Positions 45,302-54,787 of a stretch of 64,000 nucleotides of DNA are shown here, piece after piece (position 1 is the stretch's first letter; each line of letters begins with the position of its first letter). The notes under the pieces are model-generated. The model was not told the DNA's origin, ran no database searches, and saw nothing but the letters and a program-made list of their open reading frames with translations. Source of the stretch: Lachnospiraceae bacterium (lineage in GTDB: Bacteria; Bacillota_A; Clostridia; Lachnospirales; Lachnospiraceae). Both the position numbers and the translations under genes were made by a program. The stretch lies in the NCBI GenBank assembly GCA_900764695.1, contig CAAFOY010000039.1:11253-75252 (forward strand), in the 5' to 3' direction.

Positions 45302-47200
45302 ATGAGATTAAAGAAAATTAGTAACAAAGCAATTGCTTACGCATGCGTCGGAACATTGGCGGTAAGCAGCTTGGCAGGGGTGAACTTTGCATCAGTAAAA
45401 GCGGATGAAGAGAGCGGAACAGAAGCAGAAGTTAATTCGTATAAGGAAGTTAGTATTCCATGGATGGTTAAGGAATATGATCCGGGCACAGATGGTGATT
45501 ACAAATATCTTGCAGGAATTGATCTTGCAGCACTAGAATTGACTAGTGATTATAAATATTTACAACTCACATATACAGGCGATGCTACGGCATTTGATGC
45601 TTTAAGATTTGAAATGGCAGGAGCAGATGGCTCTTTAGGAACATATTGGTTTAAGGAAAACCCACAGGGAACAATTAAGACATCTGATGATACATTAGTT
45701 GCAGATCCTTCAGAAGAGGAACAGACAGCAGTAATTGATCTTGAAAAATTAGGAATTAGTGGTGCAGACTTAATTACTACGATTCATATGCATGATTCAC
45801 CGGGAAATGGTAAGTTTACAATTAAGGAAGCTAAGTTTACAAACAGTCCAAAAGAAGTTAAGTCGATTAGCATTCCATGGATGGCTAAAGAATATAATCC
45901 TGGAGAGGGAGAAGGATATCAGTATCTTGCAGGAATTGATCTTGCTGACCTAAATGTAACAAAAGATTACCAGTATTTACAGTTATCATATACAGGTGAA
46001 TCTACATCATTTGATGAACTTAGATTTGAAGTAGTTGGAACAGATAAAGGATTAGGAACATTCTGGTTTAAAGAAAATCCACAGGGAACAATTAAGACAG
46101 TAGATGACACATTAGTTGCTAATCCAACAGAAACAGAGCAGACAGTTGTAATTGACCTTGCAAAATCAGGAATTACAAATGCTGAAGGAATTGCTACAAT
46201 CCATATGCATGACACAAAGGGCAAAGGCGCATTTACAATAACAGATGCTCAGTTTACAAACACACCATTTCAGGTAACTAAGACACCGGTAGAACCTGAA
46301 GAAACAACTCCAGAGGAAACAACACCTGACAATAATGGGGAAACAACACCGGAAACAACAACAGAAAAAGTAATTGCAGATGGAACAAATGACATCATTT
46401 TAAATGGTGATGACCAGGGCAAGAGTGCTATGATTGGAACTTACTCAATTAAGAAAGGCTCTGTAGAAAAACCAAATTACAAATATCTTGGATGGGCAAC
46501 ATTTAAAGACTTTGCAAACGAATCATACAAATACTTAAAGATTACATATACAGGTAATATTAAATTACTTAGATTTGAATTTGAAGGCAAAGGTGGAGAA
46601 AAACAGGGACCATTCTGGTTTGATCCTGAACAGGCAACTCATTTTGTAACAGAAGATGGTAGTGCAATTCCACTTGTTGGAAACAACACAACAGTAGTAA
46701 TTAATCTTGCTAAATCAGGCGTTGATATGAGCAAATATAATTCAGGTGTACATATGCACTGCTCAGCAGAAGACGAAGATGTAAATATTTCAATTACAGA
46801 CGCAGTGTTATATGGTGGAAAGAAGAGTGAACCACAGCCAACAACAACTGCAGCACCAACAACAAAACCAACAACTGTAGCACCAACAACAACTCAGGCA
46901 GCAAAAGTTTCAGTTGGAAAGACAGCTGTTAAGAGTGCAACAAAGAAGAAATCAGCAAAGAAAGCTTCTGTAGTACTTAAGAAAGTTAAAGGGGCAAAAG
47001 GATATCAGGTTAAAATTTCTACATCTAAGAAATTTAAGAGTAAAGCAACAAAGACAATCACAACTGCAAAAGTTAAATTTGTTGTTAAGAAATTAAAAGC
47101 AAACAAGAAATACTATGTTAAGGCTAGAGCATACAAAGTGGTAAACAAGGCTAAAGTTTATGGTAAATGGTCAGCAGTTAAACAGGTAAAAAATAAATAA
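45302..47200 (+). CDS. Secreted protein with three copies of the unrecognised module and a basic FnIII-like end
   Basis: 632 residues. Signal peptide (about 1-34), then modules at about 46-180, 183-322 and 355-500. The first two are close (YDPGTDGDYKYLAGIDL and YNPGEGEGYQYLAGIDL; both with FWFKENPQGTIKT-like segments and IHMHD). The third is diverged (GSVEKPNYKYLGWATF, VHMHCSAEDEDVNI). Thr/Pro linkers (EETTPEETTPDNN) separate them. The C-terminus is a Lys-rich fibronectin-like domain (KGAKGYQVKIS, YYVKARAYKVVNKAKVYGKW), probably wall-binding. No catalytic motifs are seen, so it is likely a glucan-capture protein (inference). Confidence 0.85.
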   Translation: MRLKKISNKAIAYACVGTLAVSSLAGVNFASVKADEESGTEAEVNSYKEVSIPWMVKEYDPGTDGDYKYLAGIDLAALELTSDYKYLQLTYTGDATAFDALRFEMAGADGSLGTYWFKENPQGTIKTSDDTLVADPSEEEQTAVIDLEKLGISGADLITTIHMHDSPGNGKFTIKEAKFTNSPKEVKSISIPWMAKEYNPGEGEGYQYLAGIDLADLNVTKDYQYLQLSYTGESTSFDELRFEVVGTDKGLGTFWFKENPQGTIKTVDDTLVANPTETEQTVVIDLAKSGITNAEGIATIHMHDTKGKGAFTITDAQFTNTPFQVTKTPVEPEETTPEETTPDNNGETTPETTTEKVIADGTNDIILNGDDQGKSAMIGTYSIKKGSVEKPNYKYLGWATFKDFANESYKYLKITYTGNIKLLRFEFEGKGGEKQGPFWFDPEQATHFVTEDGSAIPLVGNNTTVVINLAKSGVDMSKYNSGVHMHCSAEDEDVNISITDAVLYGGKKSEPQPTTTAAPTTKPTTVAPTTTQAAKVSVGKTAVKSATKKKSAKKASVVLKKVKGAKGYQVKISTSKKFKSKATKTITTAKVKFVVKKLKANKKYYVKARAYKVVNKAKVYGKWSAVKQVKNK

Positions 47201-47220
47201 TAATAACAGTTAATTACTAG

Positions 47221-47258
47221 AAAGCCCTCACGTAATAAACATGTGAGGGCTTTCGTTT
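47221..47258 (+). terminator. Terminator between the surface-protein genes and the first GH87 gene
   Basis: AAAGCCCTCACGT pairs with ATGTGAGGGCTTT and is followed by CGTTTT. It ends only ~17 bp before the next start codon, so downstream expression needs read-through or another promoter. Confidence 0.85.
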
Positions 47259-47273
47259 TAAAAGAAAGGGCAA

Positions 47274-49586
47274 ATGAAAGTGAAGAAGGGAAAAGTTTTT
47301 ACAGCTATATTGATGGGAATAGTAATGACAACAGGGGGAAATATGACAGAATTTAATACAGAAGTAAAGGCGGATATAAGTTCAGAATTTGAAATTCCTC
47401 AAGCAGATGAGGCAGGAAGAATTGGTGCAAGCATGCCCTATCTTAGATATGATTCAAAAGATGCAGAGATTGGAAATGGCGCAAAAATAGAAGAATCAGT
47501 AAAATCTGAACGAACAAAGATTGCAAGTCAGGCGTCACAACAGTCGTATGTAAGTCTGCCGGTTAAAAATTCATATGCAGAATGGACTGCAGTTAAAAGT
47601 GGTTCAGGTGTAACAATGAGATTTACAATGCCGGATTCAACAGACGGTAAAGGATTAACAGGTAGTCTTGATGTATATGTAAATGGAGAATTTTGTCAGA
47701 AAGTTGATTTGACATCTTATTACATGTGGCAATATTTTGCAGGTGGAAATCCAAGTGATAAAAACAACGGAGGAGTTCCGTGCTTTGCATTTGATGAAGT
47801 ACATTTTATTTTGAATAAAACTTTAAATCCGGGGGACAAAATAAGAGTTCAAAACTCAAGAAGAGACAATTTAATTTATGGTGTAGATTTTGTTGAAATC
47901 GAAGAAGTTCCACAACCTATTTCACAACCTGCAAATTCTTTGAATGTTGTAGATTATGGTGCGAAGCCAAATGATGGAAAAGATGATTATAATGCAATAA
48001 GAAATTGTATAAGTGCTGCTAATATTCAGGGAAAAGATGTTTATTTTCCAGAAGGAACTTTTAATATAGGCAGAAAATGGACTTTTTATGGAAAGAACAT
48101 AAAAGTTACGGGAGCAGGAATGTGGTATACAAACATTCAGTTCACAAACAGTAATGCGAATAGCGGAGGAATTGCATTTGCAGGAGAAAATTCATGTTAT
48201 AATGTAGAATTTTGCAATATGTATATTAATTCAAATTTAAGCTCAAGATATAATGAACAGGCATCATATAAATGTTTTAGTGATGTTCCGGGAAATGGAA
48301 GTGTAATACATGATATTTGGGAAGACCATTTTGAGTGTGGATTTTGGTTAGGAGATTATAGTGGAACAGTTGATTATTCAGATGGAATGAAAATAATCAA
48401 TTGTAGAATTAGAAACAATTTAGCTGACGGAGTAAATTTCTGTCAGGGTACAAGCAATAGTGTGGTATATAACTGCTCAATAAGAAATAATGGAGATGAC
48501 GGACTGGCATGTTGGAATAATAATTATTTGTCAGCGAAAGATGAAACAGGAAATGTGTTTGCATATAATACAATAGACTTTATTTGGAGAGCCGGAGGCA
48601 TTGCAATATATGGAGGAGATGGATTTAATATTTACAATAATTATATTTGCGATACATTCATGGCATCTGGAATTCATTTGAATACAACATTTGATGGATA
48701 TAAATTTAATAATACGAAAAATATAAAATTCGAAAATAATACATTGGTAAGATGTGGAACATATAAAGATAGTTGGGGTAGTTCTTTAGCAGCTATAGAT
48801 ATTTCGCAAAATGTAAAGAATGTTTCATTTGTTAATACAAAAATATATGATGCATGGCACGATGGAATAGCTTTAAAGGACAACATACAAGGGATAAAAT
48901 TTGAAAATACAATAATTTATGGAAGTGGAACTGCAGGACAGAAAGTGTCAGGAAATGTAGGAGCAGCAATTAAGACATCGGGAAGTCCGAAAGCTCAAAT
49001 TGATAATATAAGTATAACTAACAGTGCTTATAATCATAATGACAAACCGTATCTTTTTACAGGAAGTTATAATGGAATTTCAATTTTGAACGAATTGTTG
49101 TATAATAATTTGGCTTATGAAGTACCGGGATATCCTGAAGTTTCAGATGTTACAAAGGATGAGGAGACAATAAAACCAGGTGATAACGAGACAACACCTG
49201 GAAATGACAACCGTAATGATACGGGAAATTTAATGAATTCGGGAACATCTTCGAATTCAGAAACAGTTTCAAATCAGAATGATGAGACTGAGAAAAAAAT
49301 AACAAAGAATAAACCGGGAAAAGTAAAAATAAAGTCTGTAAAAAAGACAAAAGGCAAAATGAAAATTGCATTGAAAAAATTAAGAGGGGTTTACAGGTAT
49401 CAGATTAAAGTTTCAACTTCAAAGAAGTTTGTAGGCAAAAATACTCTTACTAAAAACTTAAAGGGGACAAAAGCGGTTTTCAAAAAAATCAATGTAGCAA
49501 AAAAGTATTACGTTAAGGCTAGAGCGTATAAAATTGTGGAAAAGAAAAGATTATATGGAAGATGGTCGGGGGTCGTATCTAAATAA
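47274..49586 (+). CDS. GH87 alpha-1,3-glucanase / mycodextranase (1)
   Basis: 770 residues, secreted. Signal peptide to about residue 33, then an N-terminal beta-sandwich (about 40-215, YVSLPVKNSYAEWTAV, GSLDVYVNG). A right-handed beta-helix begins at NSLNVVDYGAKPNDGKDDYN. Three Asp residues in the GH87 arrangement are visible: D385 in ADGVNF and D408/D409 in NNGDDGLA, with spacing 23 and 24. GAGMWYT and IRNNLADGVNFCQG are family landmarks. The C-terminus is a linker and a Lys-rich FnIII-like domain. GH87 enzymes hydrolyse alpha-1,3-glucan (mutan, fungal) or nigeran. It lies right after a terminator and 60 bp before its paralogue. Confidence 0.87.
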   Translation: MKVKKGKVFTAILMGIVMTTGGNMTEFNTEVKADISSEFEIPQADEAGRIGASMPYLRYDSKDAEIGNGAKIEESVKSERTKIASQASQQSYVSLPVKNSYAEWTAVKSGSGVTMRFTMPDSTDGKGLTGSLDVYVNGEFCQKVDLTSYYMWQYFAGGNPSDKNNGGVPCFAFDEVHFILNKTLNPGDKIRVQNSRRDNLIYGVDFVEIEEVPQPISQPANSLNVVDYGAKPNDGKDDYNAIRNCISAANIQGKDVYFPEGTFNIGRKWTFYGKNIKVTGAGMWYTNIQFTNSNANSGGIAFAGENSCYNVEFCNMYINSNLSSRYNEQASYKCFSDVPGNGSVIHDIWEDHFECGFWLGDYSGTVDYSDGMKIINCRIRNNLADGVNFCQGTSNSVVYNCSIRNNGDDGLACWNNNYLSAKDETGNVFAYNTIDFIWRAGGIAIYGGDGFNIYNNYICDTFMASGIHLNTTFDGYKFNNTKNIKFENNTLVRCGTYKDSWGSSLAAIDISQNVKNVSFVNTKIYDAWHDGIALKDNIQGIKFENTIIYGSGTAGQKVSGNVGAAIKTSGSPKAQIDNISITNSAYNHNDKPYLFTGSYNGISILNELLYNNLAYEVPGYPEVSDVTKDEETIKPGDNETTPGNDNRNDTGNLMNSGTSSNSETVSNQNDETEKKITKNKPGKVKIKSVKKTKGKMKIALKKLRGVYRYQIKVSTSKKFVGKNTLTKNLKGTKAVFKKINVAKKYYVKARAYKIVEKKRLYGRWSGVVSK

Positions 49587-49604
49587 CCAACACAATTGCG
49601 AATA

Positions 49605-49618
49605 GTTGAACGTAAAAC
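49605..49618. promoter_or_regulatory. Weak operator-like site before second GH87 gene
   Basis: GTTGAACGTAAAAC matches the operator GTTTAACGTTAAAC except at two positions and lies 29 bp before the start codon, the same distance as the 44417 site from its gene. Confidence 0.4.
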
Positions 49619-49646
49619 TTTAAATAAAATAAGAAGGAGAAGAAAC

Positions 49647-52600
49647 ATGAGAAAAAGTATTCAAAAGGTTTTATCATTTGCTTTAGCAGGGGCAATGGTA
49701 TTACAACCTTTACCTTCAGCACAGAGTGTGTTTAAGGTAAACGCAGGGGTGGCTTCGGAATCAAAGTTTGATATTCCGCAAGCTGATGCAAGTGGACGTG
49801 TAGGAGCTAAGGTTCCTTACACAAGATATGATTCATTACAGGCGAATATTGGTGGCGGAGCACAGATTGCTTCATCAAAGAATTTCGACAGAATGAATAT
49901 TGCAAGCCAGGCTTCGGAACAGTCATATGTAAGACTTCCTGGAAAAGGAGCTTACGCAGAGTGGACAATGAACACTACCGGAGATGGGGTTACAATGAGA
50001 TTTACAATGCCTGATTCCAGTGATGGAATGGGACTTAAAGGCTCATTAGATGTGTATGTAAACGGACAGTACAAAAAGACAATTGATTTAACATCTTATT
50101 TTATGTGGCAGTATTTTGCCAGTGGAAATCCAAGCGATAATAATGATGGTGGAGTGCCATGTTTCGCTTTTGATGAAGTACATTTTAAATTAGATAACTC
50201 TTTAAAAAAGGGTGATACAATCAGAATTCAGAGCAGTGGAGCCAATGCTTTAGAATATGGTGTAGACTTCCTTGAAATTGAAAATGTACCTGATGAAATT
50301 GCACAGCCGGACAATTCTTTAAATGTTGAAGATTTTGGAGCAGTTCCTGATGATGGACAGGACGACTATGATGCAATTTATCGTTGTATAGAAGAAGCAG
50401 ACAGATCAAACATGGATGTTTATATCCCGGCAGGAACATTTGAAATCGGACAGGTTTGGAGATTATATGGTTCAAACATGAAGATTACAGGTGCAGGTAT
50501 GTGGTATACAAATATTCAGTTTACAAATCCTGATGCCGGTGGCGGTGGTATTTCCGCCGGATGGCAGACAAGCGGTTCAAAGGATGGATATTGTAATAAT
50601 ATTGAATTTTGTAATATGTACATTAATTCAAATCTTAGATCACGTTATAATCAGCAGGCAGTATATAAATGCTTTATGGATGTATTCACAGATGGATCAG
50701 TAATCCATGATATTTGGGAAGAACATTTTGAATGTGGATTCTGGTTTGGTGATTACAATGGAAAAATGGATTACTCAGACGGAGTTAAAGTAATGGACTG
50801 TAGGATTAGAAATAATCTTGCAGACGGAGTAAACTTCTGTCAGGGTACAAGCAATGCAACAGTTTACAACTGCTCTATCAGAAACAATGGTGATGATGGT
50901 TTAGCATGTTGGAATAACAGTTGGGGCGGAGCTAAAAATGAATCTGGAAATGTATTCGCATATAATACAATTGATTTCATATGGAGAGCTGGTGGTATTG
51001 CAATCTATGGTGGTGATAATTTCAAAGTTTATAACAATTACATTTGCGATACATTTATGGCAGCAGGTATTCATTTAAATACAACATTTGACGGTTACAA
51101 ATTTAGTGAGTGTAAAAATATGACATTTGATAATAACATCATAGTTCGTGCCGGATGTACAAAGGACAGCTGGGGTGAAGAACTTGGTGCAGTTGATATC
51201 AAGCAGGAAGTCAAGAATGTAACATTTAACAATACTCAGATTTATGATGCTCAGCATGATGGTATCAGAATCCTTGATAACTCAGCAAGTAATGTAGTGT
51301 TTAACAATACTAAGATTTTAGGCTCAGGTATAGATGGTCAGCAGGGAAATTATTCATCAGTTCCTCATGCAGGTGCAGCTATCAGACTTGGAAGCTCATC
51401 ATCAGCTACATTTAATGGAATCGAAATTGCAAATTCTGCATTTAAGAACAAAGAAGATGGATCACCATATTTCTATACAGGTGGAACAGATTCATCATGT
51501 GTGAAGAATGCAACAATCTATGATGATGATGTTACATATACAGTACCGGGTTATCCTGAACCATATATTGATGGTGGACAGCAAGGTGGTGTTACAAATC
51601 CATTAGAAGGTATTACAGGATATGATATTGCTTTAACAGGTTTAACATGGAAAAATGAAAATGGCTCATCAGACCTTAAAAATGGAGATAAGGTTACATT
51701 CTCTGTTGCAATTACTAATACAAGTAATGTAGATATTCCTGAAGGAGTAACAATTGGATTCAAAGTTGTAGTTGATGGAACAACAACTTACAGAAATCAG
51801 AAATTTAAAGATGGTTTGAAAGCAGGACAGACAGTTAAACTTTCAACAACAGGTGCTTGGATAGCTTCAAGAGGAGGTCATACAATCGTTGCAACAGCAG
51901 ATGATACAAATAAACTTCCAAATGAAACAGACAAGAACAATAATGCAAGAACAAAGAAATTTAATGTTTATGGAGATGCAGCTACAAATCCTGTAACAAG
52001 AGTTTCAGGTGGATATGACTTAGTTGTATCAAAGATAGTTGCTAATAAGCAGGACATTGCTGTTGGAGATCAGTTAGTATTTACTGCAACAATTACAAAT
52101 GCAGGTGATACAGCTATTCCGGCAGGAACAACTATTGGATATCAGTTACAGATTGATGGAAATACATCAAATATTTTATGGTGCGATACATATAATAGCG
52201 GATTGGCAGCAGGACAGTCAGTTGATTTAACAGTAAATTCTGGTTCAGCACAGAGAAATTACTGGACAGCTACAAGTGGAAAACATAGCATAATGGCATG
52301 GGTTGATGATGTTAATAGAATTCAGAATGAAGTTAATGAAGATAACAACAAATATACTATTTCATTAAATATTCCAACAGCATCAATGATTGAAAATCCT
52401 GATGCACCTGATGATTTAAACAATCCTGGACAGGTTGAAACAACAAAACCAGTTGAAACAACAAAGGCACCTGAAACAACGACAAAACAGGCTGAAACAA
52501 CAACAAAGGCACCTGAAACAACAGCTAAACCGGCTGAAACAACAACTAAGACACCTGAAACTTCAAGAGATACATCAGGAGATATTGTACTTAATGAGTT

Positions 52601-53666
52601 TATGAAAACATGGACAGTAGGTACAGGAAGCGGATATCAGTATATGGGTCAGGTAAATTACAAAGCACCTGCAGGATACAGATATCTTCAGTTGACATAT
52701 ACAGGTGATACAAGAGCATTTGAAGAACTTAGATTAGAATTCTTTACAGATATGAAGAATCCGTATTGGTTCAACAAAAATCAGGCAGTTAAGTTTGTGA
52801 CAACAAGCGGCGATGTAGTTGAAGCTCCATCATCCACTGCAAAGACAGTTGTAATTGACCTTCAGAAATCAGGTTTAAATATTAACCAGACAAATACTGG
52901 TTTCCATATTCATAATACACAAGGATACGGAAGCTTCACAATTACAGATGCACGACTTTATAAAACAGCAGCTGTAGAACAACCAACAACAAAACCGGTT
53001 GAGACAACAACAAAGCAGGTAGAAACAACAACAAAGGCACCTGAAACAACAACTAAACAGGTAGAAACAACAACAAAGGAACCTGAAACAACAAAACCGG
53101 CAGAAGCTCCATCAATGGTTTCAGATAAAGTTATTGTACATGGATATCAGATGAGTGCTAAGTTCAACGGAGTAGAAGGAGATATGGGAATTCGTATCGT
53201 ATATTCTGTAGAACCTGAAATTGATGGAAAGAAAGTAGAAAAAGCAGGTGTTATTTGCGGAATAGTATATGGTGACAACCCAATAACAAAGAATGACATT
53301 GTATTAAACAGCAAGAATTCTTATGTAGCAAGCTATGAAGCAACAGACAAAGGTTTGATTGGCGATGTAGTTGGCGATTCAAAGACAGCAAAGAATTATG
53401 TAAGAACATTTGGTTTGAAAGACTACAATGCAGAAGGACTTTCAGCAAAATACTACACAAGATCATATGCAATTTTAGAAGACGGAACAATTGCATACAG
53501 TAATGTAGAAGAATTCAATATTTATGAAATCGGGAAGAAGATTTACCAGAAGAGATCAATGGTAAATGAGGCAGCTCATAATTACTTATATGATAAGATT
53601 CTTAAGGTGGTAAATCCTGCAGAATTACCAATTGATTATAATTGGAGCAATACAATAGAAAAATAA
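49647..53666 (+). CDS. Multidomain secreted GH87 alpha-1,3-glucanase (2)
   Basis: 1,339 residues from the ATG at 49647 (AAGAAGGAGA upstream); the longer TTG-start ORF lacks an RBS. Order: signal peptide (1-34); beta-sandwich (about 40-215); GH87 beta-helix (about 225-630) with D393 in ADGVNF and D416/D417 in NNGDDGLA; two CARDB-like adhesion/stalk domains (about 665-780 and 790-905, each with LVVSKI- or IALTGL-type starts and NEDNNKY or DKNNNAR ends); Thr/Pro/Glu linkers; one copy of the unrecognised module (about 976-1108); another linker; and a C-terminal domain of unknown type (about 1140-1339). The N-terminal 620 residues are close to the enzyme at 47274, so the pair arose by duplication and different tail acquisition. 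Confidence 0.88.
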   Translation: MRKSIQKVLSFALAGAMVLQPLPSAQSVFKVNAGVASESKFDIPQADASGRVGAKVPYTRYDSLQANIGGGAQIASSKNFDRMNIASQASEQSYVRLPGKGAYAEWTMNTTGDGVTMRFTMPDSSDGMGLKGSLDVYVNGQYKKTIDLTSYFMWQYFASGNPSDNNDGGVPCFAFDEVHFKLDNSLKKGDTIRIQSSGANALEYGVDFLEIENVPDEIAQPDNSLNVEDFGAVPDDGQDDYDAIYRCIEEADRSNMDVYIPAGTFEIGQVWRLYGSNMKITGAGMWYTNIQFTNPDAGGGGISAGWQTSGSKDGYCNNIEFCNMYINSNLRSRYNQQAVYKCFMDVFTDGSVIHDIWEEHFECGFWFGDYNGKMDYSDGVKVMDCRIRNNLADGVNFCQGTSNATVYNCSIRNNGDDGLACWNNSWGGAKNESGNVFAYNTIDFIWRAGGIAIYGGDNFKVYNNYICDTFMAAGIHLNTTFDGYKFSECKNMTFDNNIIVRAGCTKDSWGEELGAVDIKQEVKNVTFNNTQIYDAQHDGIRILDNSASNVVFNNTKILGSGIDGQQGNYSSVPHAGAAIRLGSSSSATFNGIEIANSAFKNKEDGSPYFYTGGTDSSCVKNATIYDDDVTYTVPGYPEPYIDGGQQGGVTNPLEGITGYDIALTGLTWKNENGSSDLKNGDKVTFSVAITNTSNVDIPEGVTIGFKVVVDGTTTYRNQKFKDGLKAGQTVKLSTTGAWIASRGGHTIVATADDTNKLPNETDKNNNARTKKFNVYGDAATNPVTRVSGGYDLVVSKIVANKQDIAVGDQLVFTATITNAGDTAIPAGTTIGYQLQIDGNTSNILWCDTYNSGLAAGQSVDLTVNSGSAQRNYWTATSGKHSIMAWVDDVNRIQNEVNEDNNKYTISLNIPTASMIENPDAPDDLNNPGQVETTKPVETTKAPETTTKQAETTTKAPETTAKPAETTTKTPETSRDTSGDIVLNEFMKTWTVGTGSGYQYMGQVNYKAPAGYRYLQLTYTGDTRAFEELRLEFFTDMKNPYWFNKNQAVKFVTTSGDVVEAPSSTAKTVVIDLQKSGLNINQTNTGFHIHNTQGYGSFTITDARLYKTAAVEQPTTKPVETTTKQVETTTKAPETTTKQVETTTKEPETTKPAEAPSMVSDKVIVHGYQMSAKFNGVEGDMGIRIVYSVEPEIDGKKVEKAGVICGIVYGDNPITKNDIVLNSKNSYVASYEATDKGLIGDVVGDSKTAKNYVRTFGLKDYNAEGLSAKYYTRSYAILEDGTIAYSNVEEFNIYEIGKKIYQKRSMVNEAAHNYLYDKILKVVNPAELPIDYNWSNTIEK

Positions 53667-53684
53667 ATAAAAGATATTGAAAAC

Positions 53685-53731
53685 GGAGGCTATCGCTTCA
53701 ACATTTAGGTTGTTGAAGCGAAGCCTCTTTG
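53685..53731 (+). terminator. Terminator of the GH87 genes
   Basis: GGAGGCTATCGCTTCAACA pairs with TGTTGAAGCGAAGCCTC and is followed by TTTGTG. It is a long, strong stem. Confidence 0.85.
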
Positions 53732-53759
53732 TGTTATATATGGGACTTTATTATGAATC

Positions 53760-53880
53760 AATTTTAATGAAATATTTGTATAATTTTTGATGTAATACTT
53801 GTATGTTTTTTAATGAAATATTTGAAAAAATCACCGCAATATTTGTATGAGTTTAAGTGCAATATTCCAGGGTTTTGGTA
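53760..53880. repeat. Degenerate ~24-bp tandem repeat
   Basis: About five diverged iterations of TTTTAATGAAATATTTGTAT starting near 53758, 53785, 53808, 53831 and 53853. This is AT-rich intergenic DNA. The remainder of the 53667-53974 gap holds only the terminator and the next RBS. Confidence 0.55.
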
Positions 53881-53974
53881 GAACATTTTACACTAATATG
53901 ATAAAATAAAATAATAACTTTATTTACAATTTAATAGTGTCAAATGCGTATAACAACACAAAGGGGTGATTATT

Positions 53975-54634
53975 ATGACAAATGACAAAGTAAGAATTCA
54001 TCAGAGAGTACAGGATGTAATGAACGTGGATGAACTGTACAATTATATTTACAGATATGTGCATGATAACAACATGGAACAGTCAATTATGGCATTGGAA
54101 ATGGCAAATGAATGCCATAAGGAACAGACAAGGATGGAAGGTGGACCGTATATTATTCATCCGTTAACAATTGCAAGACATGCAATATCCTTAGGAATTA
54201 AAGAAGACAACATAATTGCAACGATGCTTTTACATGATGTGTGTGAAGATTGTAATATTTCGGAAACAAGTATGCCTATAAATGATATTGTTAAAGCCGG
54301 GGTAAAAGCAATGACATTTGAAGTTAAGCCAGGTGAGGATAAGGAAGAAGCAAGATTAAAATATTTTGCAAGGTTAATTGATAATAGAGAAGCAACGATA
54401 ACAAAGATGTTTGACAGGTGTAATAATGTGTCGACAATGGCTTTAATATTTTCGAGAAAAAGACTCGTTAAGTACATTAATGAGACAGATAAGCATGTCA
54501 TTCCTCTTATTCAACAGGCAAGGATAAGATATCCTGAATTCGAGCAAATATGCTTTGCAGTAGAATATCAGATGAATTGTATGTTAAACTCGGTAGAAAT
54601 GTTATTAGAATTTAACGATTCAAAGAGAGTATAG
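53975..54634 (+). CDS. HD-domain protein, (p)ppGpp hydrolase-like (MESH1/SAH-type)
   Basis: 219 residues from the ATG at 53975 (AAGGGG 8 nt upstream; preferred over the GTG at 53966). Metal-binding HD motifs are FxxA-H-type EMANECHKEQ, GPYIIHPLTIAR and MLLHDVCED, then FDRCNNVSTM, the order seen in the hydrolase domain of RelA/SpoT. No synthetase or TGS/ACT domains are present, so it is a small hydrolase-only form. It may degrade (p)ppGpp or another nucleotide; substrate inferred from family. Confidence 0.85.
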   Translation: MTNDKVRIHQRVQDVMNVDELYNYIYRYVHDNNMEQSIMALEMANECHKEQTRMEGGPYIIHPLTIARHAISLGIKEDNIIATMLLHDVCEDCNISETSMPINDIVKAGVKAMTFEVKPGEDKEEARLKYFARLIDNREATITKMFDRCNNVSTMALIFSRKRLVKYINETDKHVIPLIQQARIRYPEFEQICFAVEYQMNCMLNSVEMLLEFNDSKRV

Positions 54635-54787
54635 ACTATTAAATGTCTATATAGTTTACAGAAAACGGTATGCAGTTATAAATAAATGTGACGTGATTAA
54701 AATTTGTGCAAATAACTACCATTTCATAGCTGTAAAAAATATATATTTTAAATACCCCCTAAAATATAATAGTGAAAGGATTGCATA

